Assembly (NCBI GenBank): GCA_000611775.1
Contig: KK106981.1
Span: 7,338,312 to 7,402,311 of the forward strand
DNA: 64,000 nt
Direction: 5' to 3'
Origin: Umbilicaria muhlenbergii
Taxonomy: Eukaryota > Ascomycota > Lecanoromycetes > Umbilicariales > Umbilicariaceae
A program made the position numbers and the translations under genes. Below the pieces are notes generated by a model that was not told the DNA's origin, did no database searches, and was given only the letters and a program-made list of their open reading frames with translations. Positions 23,220 through 35,173 of this stretch are shown here, in pieces (the first letter of the stretch is position 1; every line of letters starts with the position of its first letter).

Positions 23220-24971
23220 ATGACAACAAGGTATCGCGTCGAGTGTACGTAGAACAGGAATTGACTTTGATGATTGGGAGACATGGGCTAATCGGTTCCA
23301 TAGATGCTCTCAAGGTTGTTCCTTTCCATCGCACTAAGTCTCAAGAGGTTATCTGCTAAGCTATCACGGAACGTAGACTCACCGCCGAGATCAACTGGTT
23401 CGTGCTGGTATCCATGCTTGTGCTGGCATTAATGCCTGACCCACAACCAGATAGAATGGATCAAGGTATGCTCTGGCAGTCGCGCAACACGTACTTCTCG
23501 ACCCTTAGGAACCGATGGTCTCTGCAATTTCGCCGGTCAGTAAGCTGATCGATGAAGTTGTAGGGGCTGCTGGCGGTCCCTTTCGTTTTGCATTCACAAC
23601 CGACAGCGGCATACGATGAAAGAGGCGGCGTCTTGATCAAGATGGCCACCACGGCCCATCGACGATATGCAGAGATCATGCACGATGTGGAGGAGCTCAT
23701 CAACGACCACAGTACACCTGTCCCTCCACTCGCCGCATGATATCTTACTGAAGATTACCAAGTTGCCCACCAGAAGAACAGTACTCAAAATCGTTCGAAA
23801 CTGAAGCTTCTTGTCCCATCCGTGGGTGTCTTCTTCACGCCATTGCTCCTCGAGGAAGCCTTCAACTACCAGGATGAGCGGCGACGCATCAGCTCGCGCC
23901 GCTTCGTGCCTCCCTCCTTCAACGATATCCGCTTAATCCTCAACACCGCACAAACTATGAGCCTCGTACGTAGCGGTCCTATCGAACTGGTAACCTTTGA
24001 CGGAGACGTTACGCTCTACGACGACGGGGAATCGTTGACGGCAGAGAACCCGGTCATACAGAGTATACTCAAGCTTTTGTCACAAGGGACGAAGATTGGC
24101 ATTGTTACTGCTGCAGGCTACACAGACGCTTCAAGGTACTACGGGAGGCTATACGGACTCCTCGACGCCATGAAAGCCGCTATTGAGCGCCATGAACTCT
24201 CCCACGATCCCACGCTAATAATCCTCGGCGGAGAGAGCAACTACCTCTTCACCTTCGATGCCACCTCGGAAAATCTCCTTACCTATATCCCTCGAGATCA
24301 ATGGCTCTTGGAAGAGATGAAGCTTTGGGAAAACGAAGACATTGAACAACTGCTCGACGTCGCAGAGAGTGCTCTCCGCGAGTGTGCAAACAATATGAAA
24401 CTCGATGCGGAGGTGCTTCGCAAAGAGCGAGCTGTGGGCATCATACCCAGGCCTGGCTGTGGCTCACAGAAGTTCACACGGGAGCAGCTTGAGGAGACTG
24501 TACTTGTCACGCAGCAGGTTGTGGAGATGTCGGCTGCGGGGAAGAAGATACCATTCTGCGCGTTCAACGGTTCGTGTCCATTGGGTATCGCTCACGGACA
24601 GATACCTGCATGAGCGCTGTTGGTCACGGGCTGCTAACATTCCCTAGGCGGCAACGACGTCTTCGTCGACATCGGCGACAAATCCTGGGGCGTCCTCTCC
24701 TGCCAACGCTACCTCGGTGGCATCGAAGGTGGGAAGACTCTCCACATCGGCGATCAATTCCTGTCCGCAGGAGCAAACGACTTCAAGGTAGGTCTCAGGA
24801 CTTGGGGCTTTTATGAGGTTGAAGCATGTAAGCTTAACAAGAGCTAACCCTCGCCGCTCCCTACCACAGGCCCGCCTAGCATGCACCACAGCCTGGATCG
24901 CCAGCCCGGCCGAGACGGTCGCCTTGCTGGACGAGCTGAATCATCACACGACTGCCTCTGGAATGGTGTAA
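23220..24971 (+). CDS. ISN1: IMP-specific 5'-nucleotidase
   Basis: Eight exons: 23220-23244, 23304-23314, 23377-23397, 23451-23465, 23564-23711, 23763-24569, 24648-24787 and 24870-24971, giving 422 residues. The enzyme hydrolyses IMP to inosine in the cytosol. The assembled N terminus reads MTTRYRVEYALK, THRRDQL, IEWIK, GLLAVPFVLHSQP, which matches the family across four tiny exons. The core has FFTPLLLEEAFNYQ, RRFVPPSFNDIR and the HAD-type nucleophile block TFDGDVTLYDDG. The end has GGNDVFVDIGDKSWG and LHIGDQFLSAGANDF. Introns are 51 to 98 bases; most have a CTAAT, CTGAC or GCTAAC branch site. An apparent in-frame TGA near 23739 falls inside the 51-base intron 23712-23762 (acceptor CAAG), the least certain junction. 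Convergent with the RDS1-like gene. Confidence 0.92.
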
Positions 24972-26501
24972 ATTGAGCTTTGGTGTTCCAGCGGTGAGGG
25001 TAGATGTACAGATTGATAACCCTGGACAAACGAAGTCTCGATATGGAAGTATTTAGTTGGGTATAGCATGGAGTACATATGCAGTGATTTCCTTCCAAAA
25101 GTGTATTCAAAAAGTTTTCAATGTTCCTACCAGAGTTTAGTCCAGTTCAGTTGAAGCTGAAAGGCATGGAATCTCTAAAATGATCATCGCGGTAGTCTTG
25201 AAAGGCCAGCAGAGCTCCAAGTGCGAACGCATGGCTAGTATGTACGCAGTCTATTTTCTCGAAACCAAGTCCACAAACGAATGCTTCCTTCCTTCTCGGG
25301 CGAGTGCGAGTACCCTCCAGTGAGCATATAGCACCTCGCTCTTGACCCCCTTCTGCCTGGCTTAGCCTCCAAGCGTGTGGACAAAACAAGTGGGATCAAC
25401 AGCTGAGGATCCCCTCAGGTACACAGCAGTCGAGACAAATTTTGGGGACCGAATAATGATAGAGATGGTAGAAGTCATACATCTCTACTAGATCCCCTTC
25501 AACTATTTTCGTATGTGGTCTTCGCTGTCGTAGTATCAGGAGGACCCCCGGCTTGAGACTGCCACTTGTTGTGACCATACGCCTGCCTCTCGGCGTAAGC
25601 CAACACAACCCAGGGCACCGCACACGTACCAGAGGCCCCAGATCCATGCACGAAGTATTCCAGTCATACTGACATACAAATATAGCTCCATCTCGCTCGG
25701 CCAGACCATAGTCTATAGACCACAGTCACGGAAGAAAGGTGTATGAAGTAATTATCACGTCCTGGAGGTCCCCCAGACATATCATACGGAGGGTCCTCAC
25801 CACTGGAAGCTGTTCGCAGGCCTAGGGGTTCAATAATGACAGTTCTTAGCGTGGGGACCCCCTAGTTACTCTCACAAGCACGAGCTTCCAAAGAAACACC
25901 CGAGGGGAGACCTCGAGCATAGCTTTGTAAACCCTGCGTTAGTTTACAAAAGGGCTTGTGCACTGTCGAGGGGCTCCCCAGCTGCATCTTCACTGCCGTG
26001 AATGTGCTTGGGGAGCTGTAGAGCTGGTTAATAAAAAAGGTCCTGGCAGAGGGGAGAGAAAGGCTTCATTGTGGTCTAAGGGCAAGGGTTGTAGATATGC
26101 CATTGAACTGTATGGAATACTATAAATGCTGAACATGTTACAGTCATGAGGTTGTGTCGAAAGTCGTTTGGGAGGAGGCACAACACGCGAAACCATGCAA
26201 TTGGGATTGGGTAGATACAGTAGGCGATATCGGAGTAGAAAATCCCACGACATACATAAACACCAAAAAAAAACATTTAGAGTATATTCGTACATTCTCA
26301 TTAGATTAAGCCAGTGGCAATGCTACAGTGGCACATTATAATACAATATATATTGCTCGTTTCAGCTCGTTAATAGTTGGAAATCATCTCTCTTTTATCC
26401 CATCCCGTTCCAAATGCTCCCGGTGCACCAATAGTGGGGAAGAATTTAACCACTATCGACTGTCAGCATCCGATTTCGTAAGAGCTCAGGGTTGAGGGTA
26501 A
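24972..26501. other. Intergenic region, no gene seen
   Basis: Convergent gap between ISN1 and the RDS1-like gene. Several GGGGACC/GGTCCCC-like and GAGGATCCCCTC-like short palindromes are scattered from 25400 to 25980. They suggest a decayed repeat, but no boundaries can be drawn. Confidence 0.5.
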
Positions 26502-28029
26502 TTACGCTTGGTAGAGGCTGGGACCTGCGAAGACGAACGGGTTGATCATACTGTGAAGCGTTAGCTATTGTTTGATGTCGAAGGTCGGGGATTGACGTAC
26601 CTCAAGTTGAAAGGCGTCAGGAAGATATCGGTACTAGTAAGCGCAACGAACATCGTGCCGTTGATAGCTGGGTCGCCAGCGAAGGTGGACACGTTCGGCT
26701 GGAAGGTGCTTCCAGTGTTGGGACCGGTGATGGTTAATGGTGAGTAGGTAAGGTTCAGCTGGGTGACCCAAGCAACGAATCTCGGAGCATCGGCTTCACC
26801 ACCAGCAGCAGTGACGTAGGAGTTGTTAGGACCGACAAACTTGCCAGGGGTCTCCCACTCGAAGAAGACCTCGCGGCCTGGGAACGACAACGGAATGCTG
26901 CGGTTCTGCGTGATGGCAGGGCTGCAGTCCTCTCCGACAATGGTCGAGTTGAGGCAGCTATCGGATGGCGGGACGGCTGTCTCGTTGAACGGAGCCGACG
27001 CGGTCTTGCCCACGGTCTCGTAGTTCTTAGTCAAATTCGCGTTAACGCGAGCTGGGTTTGGCTGGTTGACGACGGTCAGCTGCGGGAAGTTCTGCCACGC
27101 AAGACGCGTTTGGTTTGCAGGGCAGGAGCTGATGTACGGAGCCAACAAGGTCCACGCCCACGACTGTGGGATACCGGTCTCGAACCACACTGGCATGGGG
27201 AACAAGCCATCGAATTGGCGGAAGATCATCTGTTGCCTGGCCTCGGTGGTGATTGACTGCAGCAAGAGCTGGGCCGCCTCACGCGAGTCAAGGTGGTTGA
27301 TGAAGCCGTATACACCAGACTCACCGAAGCGAGTGAGCTTCTGACAGAAGTCGATGAACTCACGGACGGTGGTGTATGGATAGTTGTATGTGCACTGGAC
27401 TGGTGCTTCGGCGCCGAGGATGTTGCTGAGGAGGGTGGCGTGCCCAACTTCTTGGTCTGCCATAAATTCGATGAGGAAACGGTCTGAAGCAGTCAAACCG
27501 GCGGCCTCGAACTCTTCAACGCTGAATTTGGCAAGACCATTGTGAAAGAGATCAAGCTCGATATATTCTTGGTACAAACCAAGGGCCTTTTGTCATGATT
27601 AGCAAGAGAACACTCTGAACATCAAATCGAAAAACATACGATTGACTCGTAATCAAAGTCGCTCTTGACATTGTAGACGGGCAGAGTGCCATTTGTGCCC
27701 AAGCCACCTGCTGGTGTGTATGGTGCTGGTTCCGGAGCGTGCAATTGGCCATCACTGGGGTAGGTAGTGGCGGTAGGGTTCGCTGGTAGGGCTGGGATCG
27801 TTGCTGCTAAAACTACGGTTGACAAGGCACCGGTGGTAGTCGCTGGCGGTCCTGTGTAGGGGCCGTGAGAGGTAATGTCCTCTGAGCTACTCTTGACCGG
27901 CGGTGCAGGTCCCGGGGGCGGAACGGCGGTTGCTGGGATTGGATAGTCAGAGACAGTGACCTGAGGGAGAGCAAACGCAAATGGAGCCAAAGCCAGAGCG
28001 GCTGAGGCCGCTATTGTCTTGGTGAGCAT
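26502..28029 (-). CDS. RDS1-like secreted ferritin-fold protein
   Basis: Three exons: 28029-27640, 27586-26601 and 26550-26502, giving 474 residues. Residues 1-20 are a signal peptide (MLTKTIAASAALALAPFAFA). A proline/alanine/threonine-rich linker follows, then a ferritin-like domain with ELDLFHNGLAKF, FMADQEVGHATLL, LTRFGESGVYGF and SITTEARQQMIFRQF. These carry the Glu and His residues typical of the fold. The C terminus has N-glycosylation sequons and ends MINPFVFAGPSLYQA after a 50-base intron (26551-26600). RDS1 proteins are stress-induced in fungi; their reaction is not established. The 53-base intron 27587-27639 uses AAAAG as acceptor, chosen because it restores the conserved ALGLYQEYIELD block. 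Confidence 0.93.
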
Positions 28030-31000
28030 TTTGAAACGACTGTGGTCAAGACTAAGGGATAAGGAAAAAGAGAAAACCAAAGAGCAGGCAGCGCGTAATA
28101 TATCTAAGAGCAGGAGGCACAGCTTTCCCACTCGGCGCCTTCGCAGTACGGAGTGACATGGCTGCGAGGGTAGGTAGCTTCGGGTGGCAAGAGCCGTCCG
28201 GCCCGTTTCCAAAGGCCAAATGCCCTGGATGATCTCATGATTCTCCAGTAGTAAGCTTCGCAGCTCCACGCACGGAACGAGCGCACGTCCTATGAGCTGG
28301 TCCGGATATGGCATGACCCACCAAGAGAGGGTAAGACGAGTCTAAGGTTGAGAGACTATGGCATTCCCGTGGCGAGCCTGCAGATTGAGTTGCATACGGT
28401 CGCAGGGGGGTTCTTGTGTTCGTGGTGGAGAAGAAAGGAGACATGTCCCACGGTAGCCAATCATCACGAGCAATTGACATTCGCCGGACGACTCATTGGC
28501 CCTTGCCCATCACTAGGATCTCAGTCCAAGTCAAGACTAAGGTAGCTCGAGATCGGAGAAAGATTCGTGCAGGATGCCTGGAAATGGGAAATGGGCAATG
28601 GGAGATGGGAAATGGGAAATGGGAAATGGGAAATGGGACGGTGGAGCTGCCATCCCGCCAATCCGACCGGAATTCCTCGAGCAAATATGGATAGATGACG
28701 TTGCCATTTATTACGACAGAGAGTACCTATTTTACTCGAGTAGACTATTTTAGTGGGCGGGTAGTTTAATAGCCGCGGCCGCTTAACCTTTCCCAGCGAA
28801 GAGCACACCACCGGCTTCTCCAAGCTTTCAACGTCAAGTTCCACTCGTCCAAGCATGGGCGATTGCGCCTCAGGTACGACGGTGCGTTGTACGGGCAACT
28901 TCCGCGCCTGCTGACAAGGACCGCAGTCGGATCGTCGCAAGGCATGCAGAGTGTCGGCGCACTTATCGTGAAATATTGACGAGGGCATGGTCCCCAAGGA
29001 CGTTCGCATCGTTGTTCTCGTTGGGGTGCAGGAGCGCGTCGGAAATCGGACACCGGGGCGAACAAGATGCATGAGATCATCCGGGGTTGGCTGACGCAGC
29101 TTGGTGGTCATAGCTCGGGGCCGCTATCCAGCCTATCCAGGCCATCTCCCACCGCATCAGCCTCCGAGCTCGGCATCGCTCAGCTGCTCCCAAATCATGG
29201 ATCTGAGTACGAGCACGACGACGTACAACTACCTTAACTTGTACCCTCTGTTCCCACAATCCAGTCTTGCAACTTAGCTTCAAAACCTAGTCCTCATGTC
29301 ATGGTGTACACCTCCTCCGAAGCCTGTCTTAGCCGCGGGTACAGCCTTGAATGCAGTGAATGCACTGAATGCACAGGATGATGTGGCAACAGAGGGCCTC
29401 CATTGAACCAGATGCATCCCGACCCTAGAGGTGCTTATTATTAGACGCCGACTCCATGGGTGAGCTCAGGTAAGGTACCATAGCGGAGTATTCGTGCGAG
29501 CCTTTGATCCGAGCAATGAGGAGGCACCACCGTAATCCCGGCCGCTAGCTTCAACTGGAGGCCAATGGACACCACACGCTGCTTGCGCAACCTGCTCGAC
29601 GGTCCGGCGCCACGGCGTTTGATGACAGTACCATTGCGTGCTGGCTTCCCTGTTGAAACACACTGCCAACGTTGCTGTTCGCTCCTGCATGTTTTCACCA
29701 GCAAAGAACGTTCCTTTGCCTTTGAGTGATTCTAATCCTTGAAACTCCCTCGAGCTTGTGTTATCTCTTAGCATTCGGTCAGCGAGGCAATTGAGTTTCA
29801 CCCTGTACCACAGCTAAAAAAGACTGATGATTCTTTCTCATAGTTGGCATGTACCGAGTTTTTATGGCCTTTGTTGTAATGATATTACTGGTGGCTCTCC
29901 AGAGAGACCGATAGCTTCCTCGAATGTCGGCCCTTCAGTGGCTGCAAAGATCAAACCCATTCTTATGTTCCCCTACGGAGTACAGATCGGGTCGTACAAG
30001 CTTCCCTGGGTTAATCCAGATGCTAGGTCTCCCGTGTGAAGAAAAGAAATAGAATGAAGTATGGAAAGGAAGAAGCAACGCACATGCATGGCGGAAGCCT
30101 GAGGGCGAGCATTGCTGACGAAGGAGATAGTTGAGCTGTATGCAATGACAAGGGTGGGAAGCTGGGGGCCGTCTGAACAGCGCCAGCCTCCACGTGGTGA
30201 TTCGATACAGCGGGATGGAGGGGGTGGAAAAAGCAAGACAAAGGGAAGAAGCAGGAAGAAAGGGGCGTCTTCCAGGGTATCATCTCAGAACTTCGTTTCT
30301 TTTTTCATATCCTTCTACTACCCCCTTAGATAGTCAGCGAATGTTATTGGTGCTTCATCTTCGTCAGGTGAGGGCCTTCACACTGCTGACTTAAATTGAG
30401 GGCGCTAAGAAGTAGGGGATTTGTCCTTTCTTCTGACTTCTAGCTCATCTGCTTTGGCGCTACTTCGATGGCGCAGACAATCTTCCGACTCAGCCAGTTC
30501 CTGCGATTTCATTGATTGGTAGGACCGGGAGGCTCCTTCTGGGCGTTTCACCCAAGACGAAGCAGCGAGCAACCAAAAGTCACCTATCCCCCTTTCCGAT
30601 GGCTCTAACCAATCACTCATTGAACAGCACACCATCAAGGATCCTCAAGCTTCCCACAATTCAGAAGGACGAGATCAGGTGTACTCCACTTGCTTTGAGG
30701 TATACTGATACCGATTATAGAAGATAGGGGGTTTCATACAGTTTTGTGGGTATTATCATCTTCCAACTAAAGGCTTAGAATGAGCGACTGGAGCGAAGAG
30801 TGTAGGATACGTTCACGTGCTTCTGGAACCTTTCTATACAATGAGTTTACAGGCGCCCTTGGAAGTTATACACCCCACCCCCGGCTCAAGATCACGAGAA
30901 ATTTCCACTTTATGAGCAGCGTTGTATGCACTGGCCATTGGCGTTTTTGCTGAACAGGCGCGCATATGCCGGCAAGCTTCGAATAGACCCGGTCTTTCTG

Positions 31001-31651
31001 GTGATTTTGAGTCAGAGCTTTGAAGTGTCATGGAAGACTACATTACAAAGCCCAATACGTTGGTGATAGCGCAGAACTATGGCGGCTCCGCTGTGCCTCT
31101 ATGTCTTTATCGTCGAGTACGTTACAGACATCTCAATTGTGCAATCGTTGATGCGGGTCAGCTCGGGTGGCTCGTATGTGGATTACCACTGGAGCAACCT
31201 CGCTGCTCCCTTTGTGAGTATAGTTTCTGTATTACTAAAACACAGCTAATGATACCAGGCCGTAAATGATCCCAAGGCCGAGAAAGACCGACTCCAACCC
31301 TTCAGTGGCAGACTTCGATTCTCGCGTTTCAGTTGCCAGAAGTGGACAAGCACTCTCATGGCCGCCGATGCAGGTGAGTACTAGAGTGTTCAACCAGCCT
31401 TCAGCCTTCAGCGGACGAAGAGAATGCCAGCCTATCATTCGAGCGTCCAGGCTCTCCGTCAACGATGCAGAACAAGTACAGACCAAGAAGGCTGCGGCGA
31501 CAGAAGAGTCGTATGACTAAGAGAACCTGCCTCTGGACTTACACTTGCTAATCGGACAAGTGCCATACAGCTGGCGTATCTTAGCCGACGCACAGCTCCT
31601 TTTTTCTCCTAGGATTCGGCCTTCTCTCAAGAGCTCCCTCACTCATGAGCC
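28030..31651. other. Long intergenic region, no gene supported
   Basis: 3.6 kb with no frame that resembles a known family. It contains a heptanucleotide minisatellite (28582-28637) and a GAATGCA run near 29350. Around 31130-31380 is a possible remnant of a Cache-like sensor domain (SSGGSYVDYHWSNLAAPF, then a GT...CAG gap, then AVNDPKAEKD). That remnant is too short to call. A long non-coding gene cannot be excluded. Confidence 0.5.
28582..28637 (+). repeat. AAATGGG minisatellite, 8 units
   Basis: Eight head-to-tail 7-base units. Six are exactly AAATGGG; units 3 and 4 are CAATGGG and AGATGGG. The strand is G-rich. Confidence 0.92.
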
Positions 31652-32288
31652 TCACGGGCCCAAAATCACTCCCTGACCAACCTGAATACCCCCATCATAG
31701 ATATCAAACTGGACATCTGCCCATACACCCTCCACCGACATATAGTTCGTCACCGCTTTAATGGCGGCCGACAAAACCCCCCACGTGAGTTGGTGATTAT
31801 TGGCATTCCAAACCCTGAAGACCATGCGTGTGGAGGCGGCTTGAGCAACGAAACTTCCTGCGCGCAGAACACCGTCACCGATCTCAAGCAGATGATTGTA
31901 TACGGTCAAAGACACAGGGTTGATGATGGATCTGACGATTTCAACGCCGCGGAATGTTCCTATGGTAAGAGTCACGAAGGTTTCAGAATTGGCGGCACAC
32001 CAGATGACATTGTGGGAGCTGGCACGCCGATCCAGCATACTAGTCCCAAGTTACTCGAGGGATTGTTTGCGGTTAGGGTGGAATAACTCACGATCCAGCT
32101 ATGATGGTTGGAGCATTGGTGCAGAACCGACTTCGAGGAACTACATGGGCGACGGGTATCGCTAGGCTGTCGTGCACAAATCGAAGCAACGTGACGGCGT
32201 GGCATAAATTCACCTTTCGCATGTTGAACGCAGGTAAGAGTGCAAAGCCCAAGGTGTTTGAAGACGTTGCCGGTTTTGTTGTCGCCAT
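31652..32288 (-). CDS. Small uncharacterised protein
   Basis: Not recognised by name. Two exons, 32288-32092 and 32039-31652, joined over a 52-base intron (gtgagt, CTAAC branch, ctag), give 194 residues. The N-terminal 65 residues are basic. The C-terminal 128 have a regular beta-rich pattern (VTLTIGTFRGVEIV, STRMVFRVWNANNHQLTWG, VWADVQFDIYDGGIQVGQG). The second half resembles small conserved fungal proteins of unknown role. The supports are the intact frame, the canonical splice signals and the sensible protein pattern. A competing plus-strand frame at 32101-32451 is less protein-like. It could be a one-domain cytosolic protein; no function is assigned. Confidence 0.6.
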
Positions 32289-32955
32289 GGCCGTCGCATG
32301 TAAGTGCTTGCAATTGTCTCAATCTGAGCCGCTTGTTTTAGGTCGCTATTCGCGGACCAATCCTCCCTTTCTTTTCCTCTCGAAGAGCTCTGTATTGGTC
32401 TTTATCCTTATCCAAAAGCAGAGCACACGTCGCATCGAGCGACAGAAATAAGTCACACTAGTGCATAATCGCGGCGGTTGCCTCCATAAAGAACGAAAGG
32501 GATGCGGAGAACCTTTTCAAGGGATGGCACTAGATTTTCCTGGATACAGCCCTAAAGCATATTCAACTATCTGCTTATTAGCATGACTTCCCCAGCACAT
32601 TGTTTGACTTCGTTTTCTCTCCCGGGACAGAGTAGTTGCACAAATCGTTGGAGGTTACTCGGACGCTTTCCATTGGGATGTCGACTTGCGTCCCTTGGGA
32701 AGAAGAGCCGTGGCTCCCCCTCACAGGAGATAGCAACTAAAACTGACTCTTCCGATGAGAACATCGGACTTACATTGGTTGTCAAGGGAGGACTGTTTCG
32801 GAAGTGCACTAGCAATTGCTTTGGACAGCTACTCTAACTAGCGCTAACGTCTCCTGATACTCATTTTATGGCACGGTGAATCTCAATTCAGATAGACCCC
32901 AGTCTAGGGTTTGATTTCATTTTTCATCGCCTGCAAGAGCAGACTCTCACAAACT
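32289..32955. other. Intergenic gap
   Basis: Lies between two minus-strand genes. The short ORFs on both strands show no family resemblance. Confidence 0.5.
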
Positions 32956-34737
32956 TCAATGGCCACCCACGCCATTCGTCATTATCTCATTTTCCGCCCC
33001 CGGCTTACTCAACACCTCCTCGGCCGTAGCTACCAAGATATCAAAGGCCTTCCTCAAATGCTTCTTATCAGCCTTCGGATTCGCGCTCACTATTCGAATA
33101 GCATACACTCCGTTAACGACTCCACTAGTCAAGAAGATCTCACCCCTCGAGTTGATGAGTTCGTAAACTTCCTTCGTTATCCTATTGGCCTTCACCAGCG
33201 CCTGATCATTCGCCTTTGGAACGATATCATTGGCCAACCCATCACTGACTCCTGGACGTGAAGGACCTCCCTCACTCGCCTCTATTTTCACGCCAGCTCG
33301 TGGCACAACCGTCAGCACCGTCAACGCAAACGCCGGAGGCGTAAGCACACGGAAGATATCCGGACGCCCCAACACCCAAGTGTAGAAGAGCTCGCCAAGG
33401 CGGATGTGGTTTCGAATGTGGCCCTTCAACCCCGAGACGCCATAAGTGCGCAACACGAACCAGATCTTGAGTGAGCGGAACCGGCGCCCGAGAGGGATTT
33501 GCCAGTCCCGGTAATCGGTGACGAGGCCAGAATCTGAGAATTCGTTCCGGAGATAGGAAGGGGTGATCGAGAGGGCGTCGGTGAGATTGCGGCGGCGTTT
33601 GACGTAGAGGCAGCTGTGGGTTCGGAACGTTAGAAAGGCGCATAAAGTGGATGGCCTAATAAATGGATACGTACCTCGCATCGAAATTCGTCAAAAGCCA
33701 TTTATGCATGTTTATATCAAAACTGTCAAACGCCTCGAAATGCTCCGTCAAATGCTGGTACTCCTCGCACACCAACGCCCCGCCCGCATATGCTGCATCC
33801 ACATGTATCCATATCTCCGGCCAATCTCTGGCCACTTCTTTGATCTCTCCGAATCTATCCGTCGCGCACGTGGCTGTCGTTCCTAGTGTAGTAGTCAAGA
33901 AGAAAGGTTCTAGCCCTTGCTGCTTGCACTCATCTAGTGCCACTTGCAGCCCCGCTCCCGTCAGAGCCAAGTCATCTTCCATCCTGCACGGTATCGATTT
34001 ATACCGTACTCCTGCAATAATTGCCGCTTTTGCCGTACTGCTATGACTCTGCTCGCTCCCCAGCGCCACCAGTCGTCCCCTAACTTCCGCCTTCCTCTTC
34101 TCCCTTTCTTCTCCTTCCAGACCTTCACAAGCGTTGTTCAGACATCTTTCGCGCGCGGCAACCATGACCGTCACGATAGCTTCACTGGCACTACCTTGTA
34201 TGACGCCCCCGCCCTCGCCTTCGCTGAGGAAACAAGCGGGGAGGTTCATCAGCCGAGCCATCCAGTCGAGGACTACGGTTTCGAGTTCTGTGATGGCAGG
34301 TGAGCAGAGCCAATTGAAAGCTGGGGCGGTGAAGGCGGCGGAGTAGAGCTCGCCGAGCATGGAGGGATAGGTGGCGGAGGCGGGGTAGAAGGCCATGAAA
34401 TTGGGGGACTGCCTTTTGGTTCCGTGAGCTTCATAGATGAACAGTTGACGAGCAAAATCTGGCTTAGAGCATACCAGTGCGTCAAACCAGGCATTATCTT
34501 GGACTCAATGTCCTTCTGGATGTCCTCCCATTTCTCTCCTTCCTGGGGCGGTCCCGGGGGAAGGAGTTTGCGGAGATAGCCCGGGGCGACATTGGAGACG
34601 ACGCGGCGGTCTTGTATGGTGTCGTAGTAGTCGATGACTGCTTTTGATTAGCTTTGAATGGTTGGGGGAAGGCAGGATGGAGACTTGCTCTCGTCGATCG
34701 CTGAATGCGCTGCTTTGCGAAACTCGTCGGAATTCAT
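32956..34737 (-). CDS. PLP-dependent aromatic-L-amino-acid decarboxylase family protein
   Basis: Four exons: 34737-34689, 34637-34475, 34412-33675 and 33613-32956, giving 535 residues. Group II decarboxylases remove CO2 from tryptophan, tyrosine or DOPA; the substrate here is not determined. Seen: AIDEIIDYYD, RRVVSNVAPGYL, HWQSPNFMAFYP, SPAITELETVVLDW, GSEQSHSSTAKAA, HVDAAYAGGA, and the PLP lysine in NMHKWLLTNFD near residue 308. After the last splice the family block CLYVKRRRNLTDALS resumes. The first intron (34638-34688) starts with GCAAGT, a GC-AG intron; GC is the only donor there that restores the conserved IIDYYD block. The other introns are 62 and 61 bases. Divergent from the DUF427 gene. 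Confidence 0.93.
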
Positions 34738-35173
34738 GTTGCACAGAGTGCGGAAAGTACAAAAGGATCGCGGTTGACTTATGTACAAGGGTCTAAAGGC
34801 GCAGAGAGGCCTATATATACCAATTGGAAGACGCATGGAGCACGATAAGTACCTTCACTTTTGTCATTTGTTATACCCCCCCCTAGGCAGAGACGGCGGA
34901 GTGTTTCCGCAGTCTTGCGGCGGACTTCCGCCATGCTTTATCGATAAGAGGCCCCCATGCCCATGGGCTTCGGCGCTTGTTTGGGGCCGAGCATGCCCTG
35001 CATTATTCTGCATCTCGAACCATGATTAGAGGCTTGAAGGATTCGGAGATTCCTCATCAAGATTCCTAATCAAACCCCTCATTGGAAATACATCTACCTC
35101 AAGGCTATAAGTCACTGGCTGTCCTAAGAGAACTGAAGCATAGAAACCTCAGACTCCGACAACAGAATCCACA
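34738..35173. other. Divergent promoter region
   Basis: 436 bases between the start codons of the decarboxylase (minus) and the DUF427 gene (plus). Regulatory sites of both should lie here; a TATATATACC stretch near 34812 is on the decarboxylase side. No factor site is asserted. Confidence 0.5.

Noticed and set aside
28521-29111. Minus-strand frame of 196 residues
   Set aside because: Covers the AAATGGG minisatellite and has no protein-like pattern.
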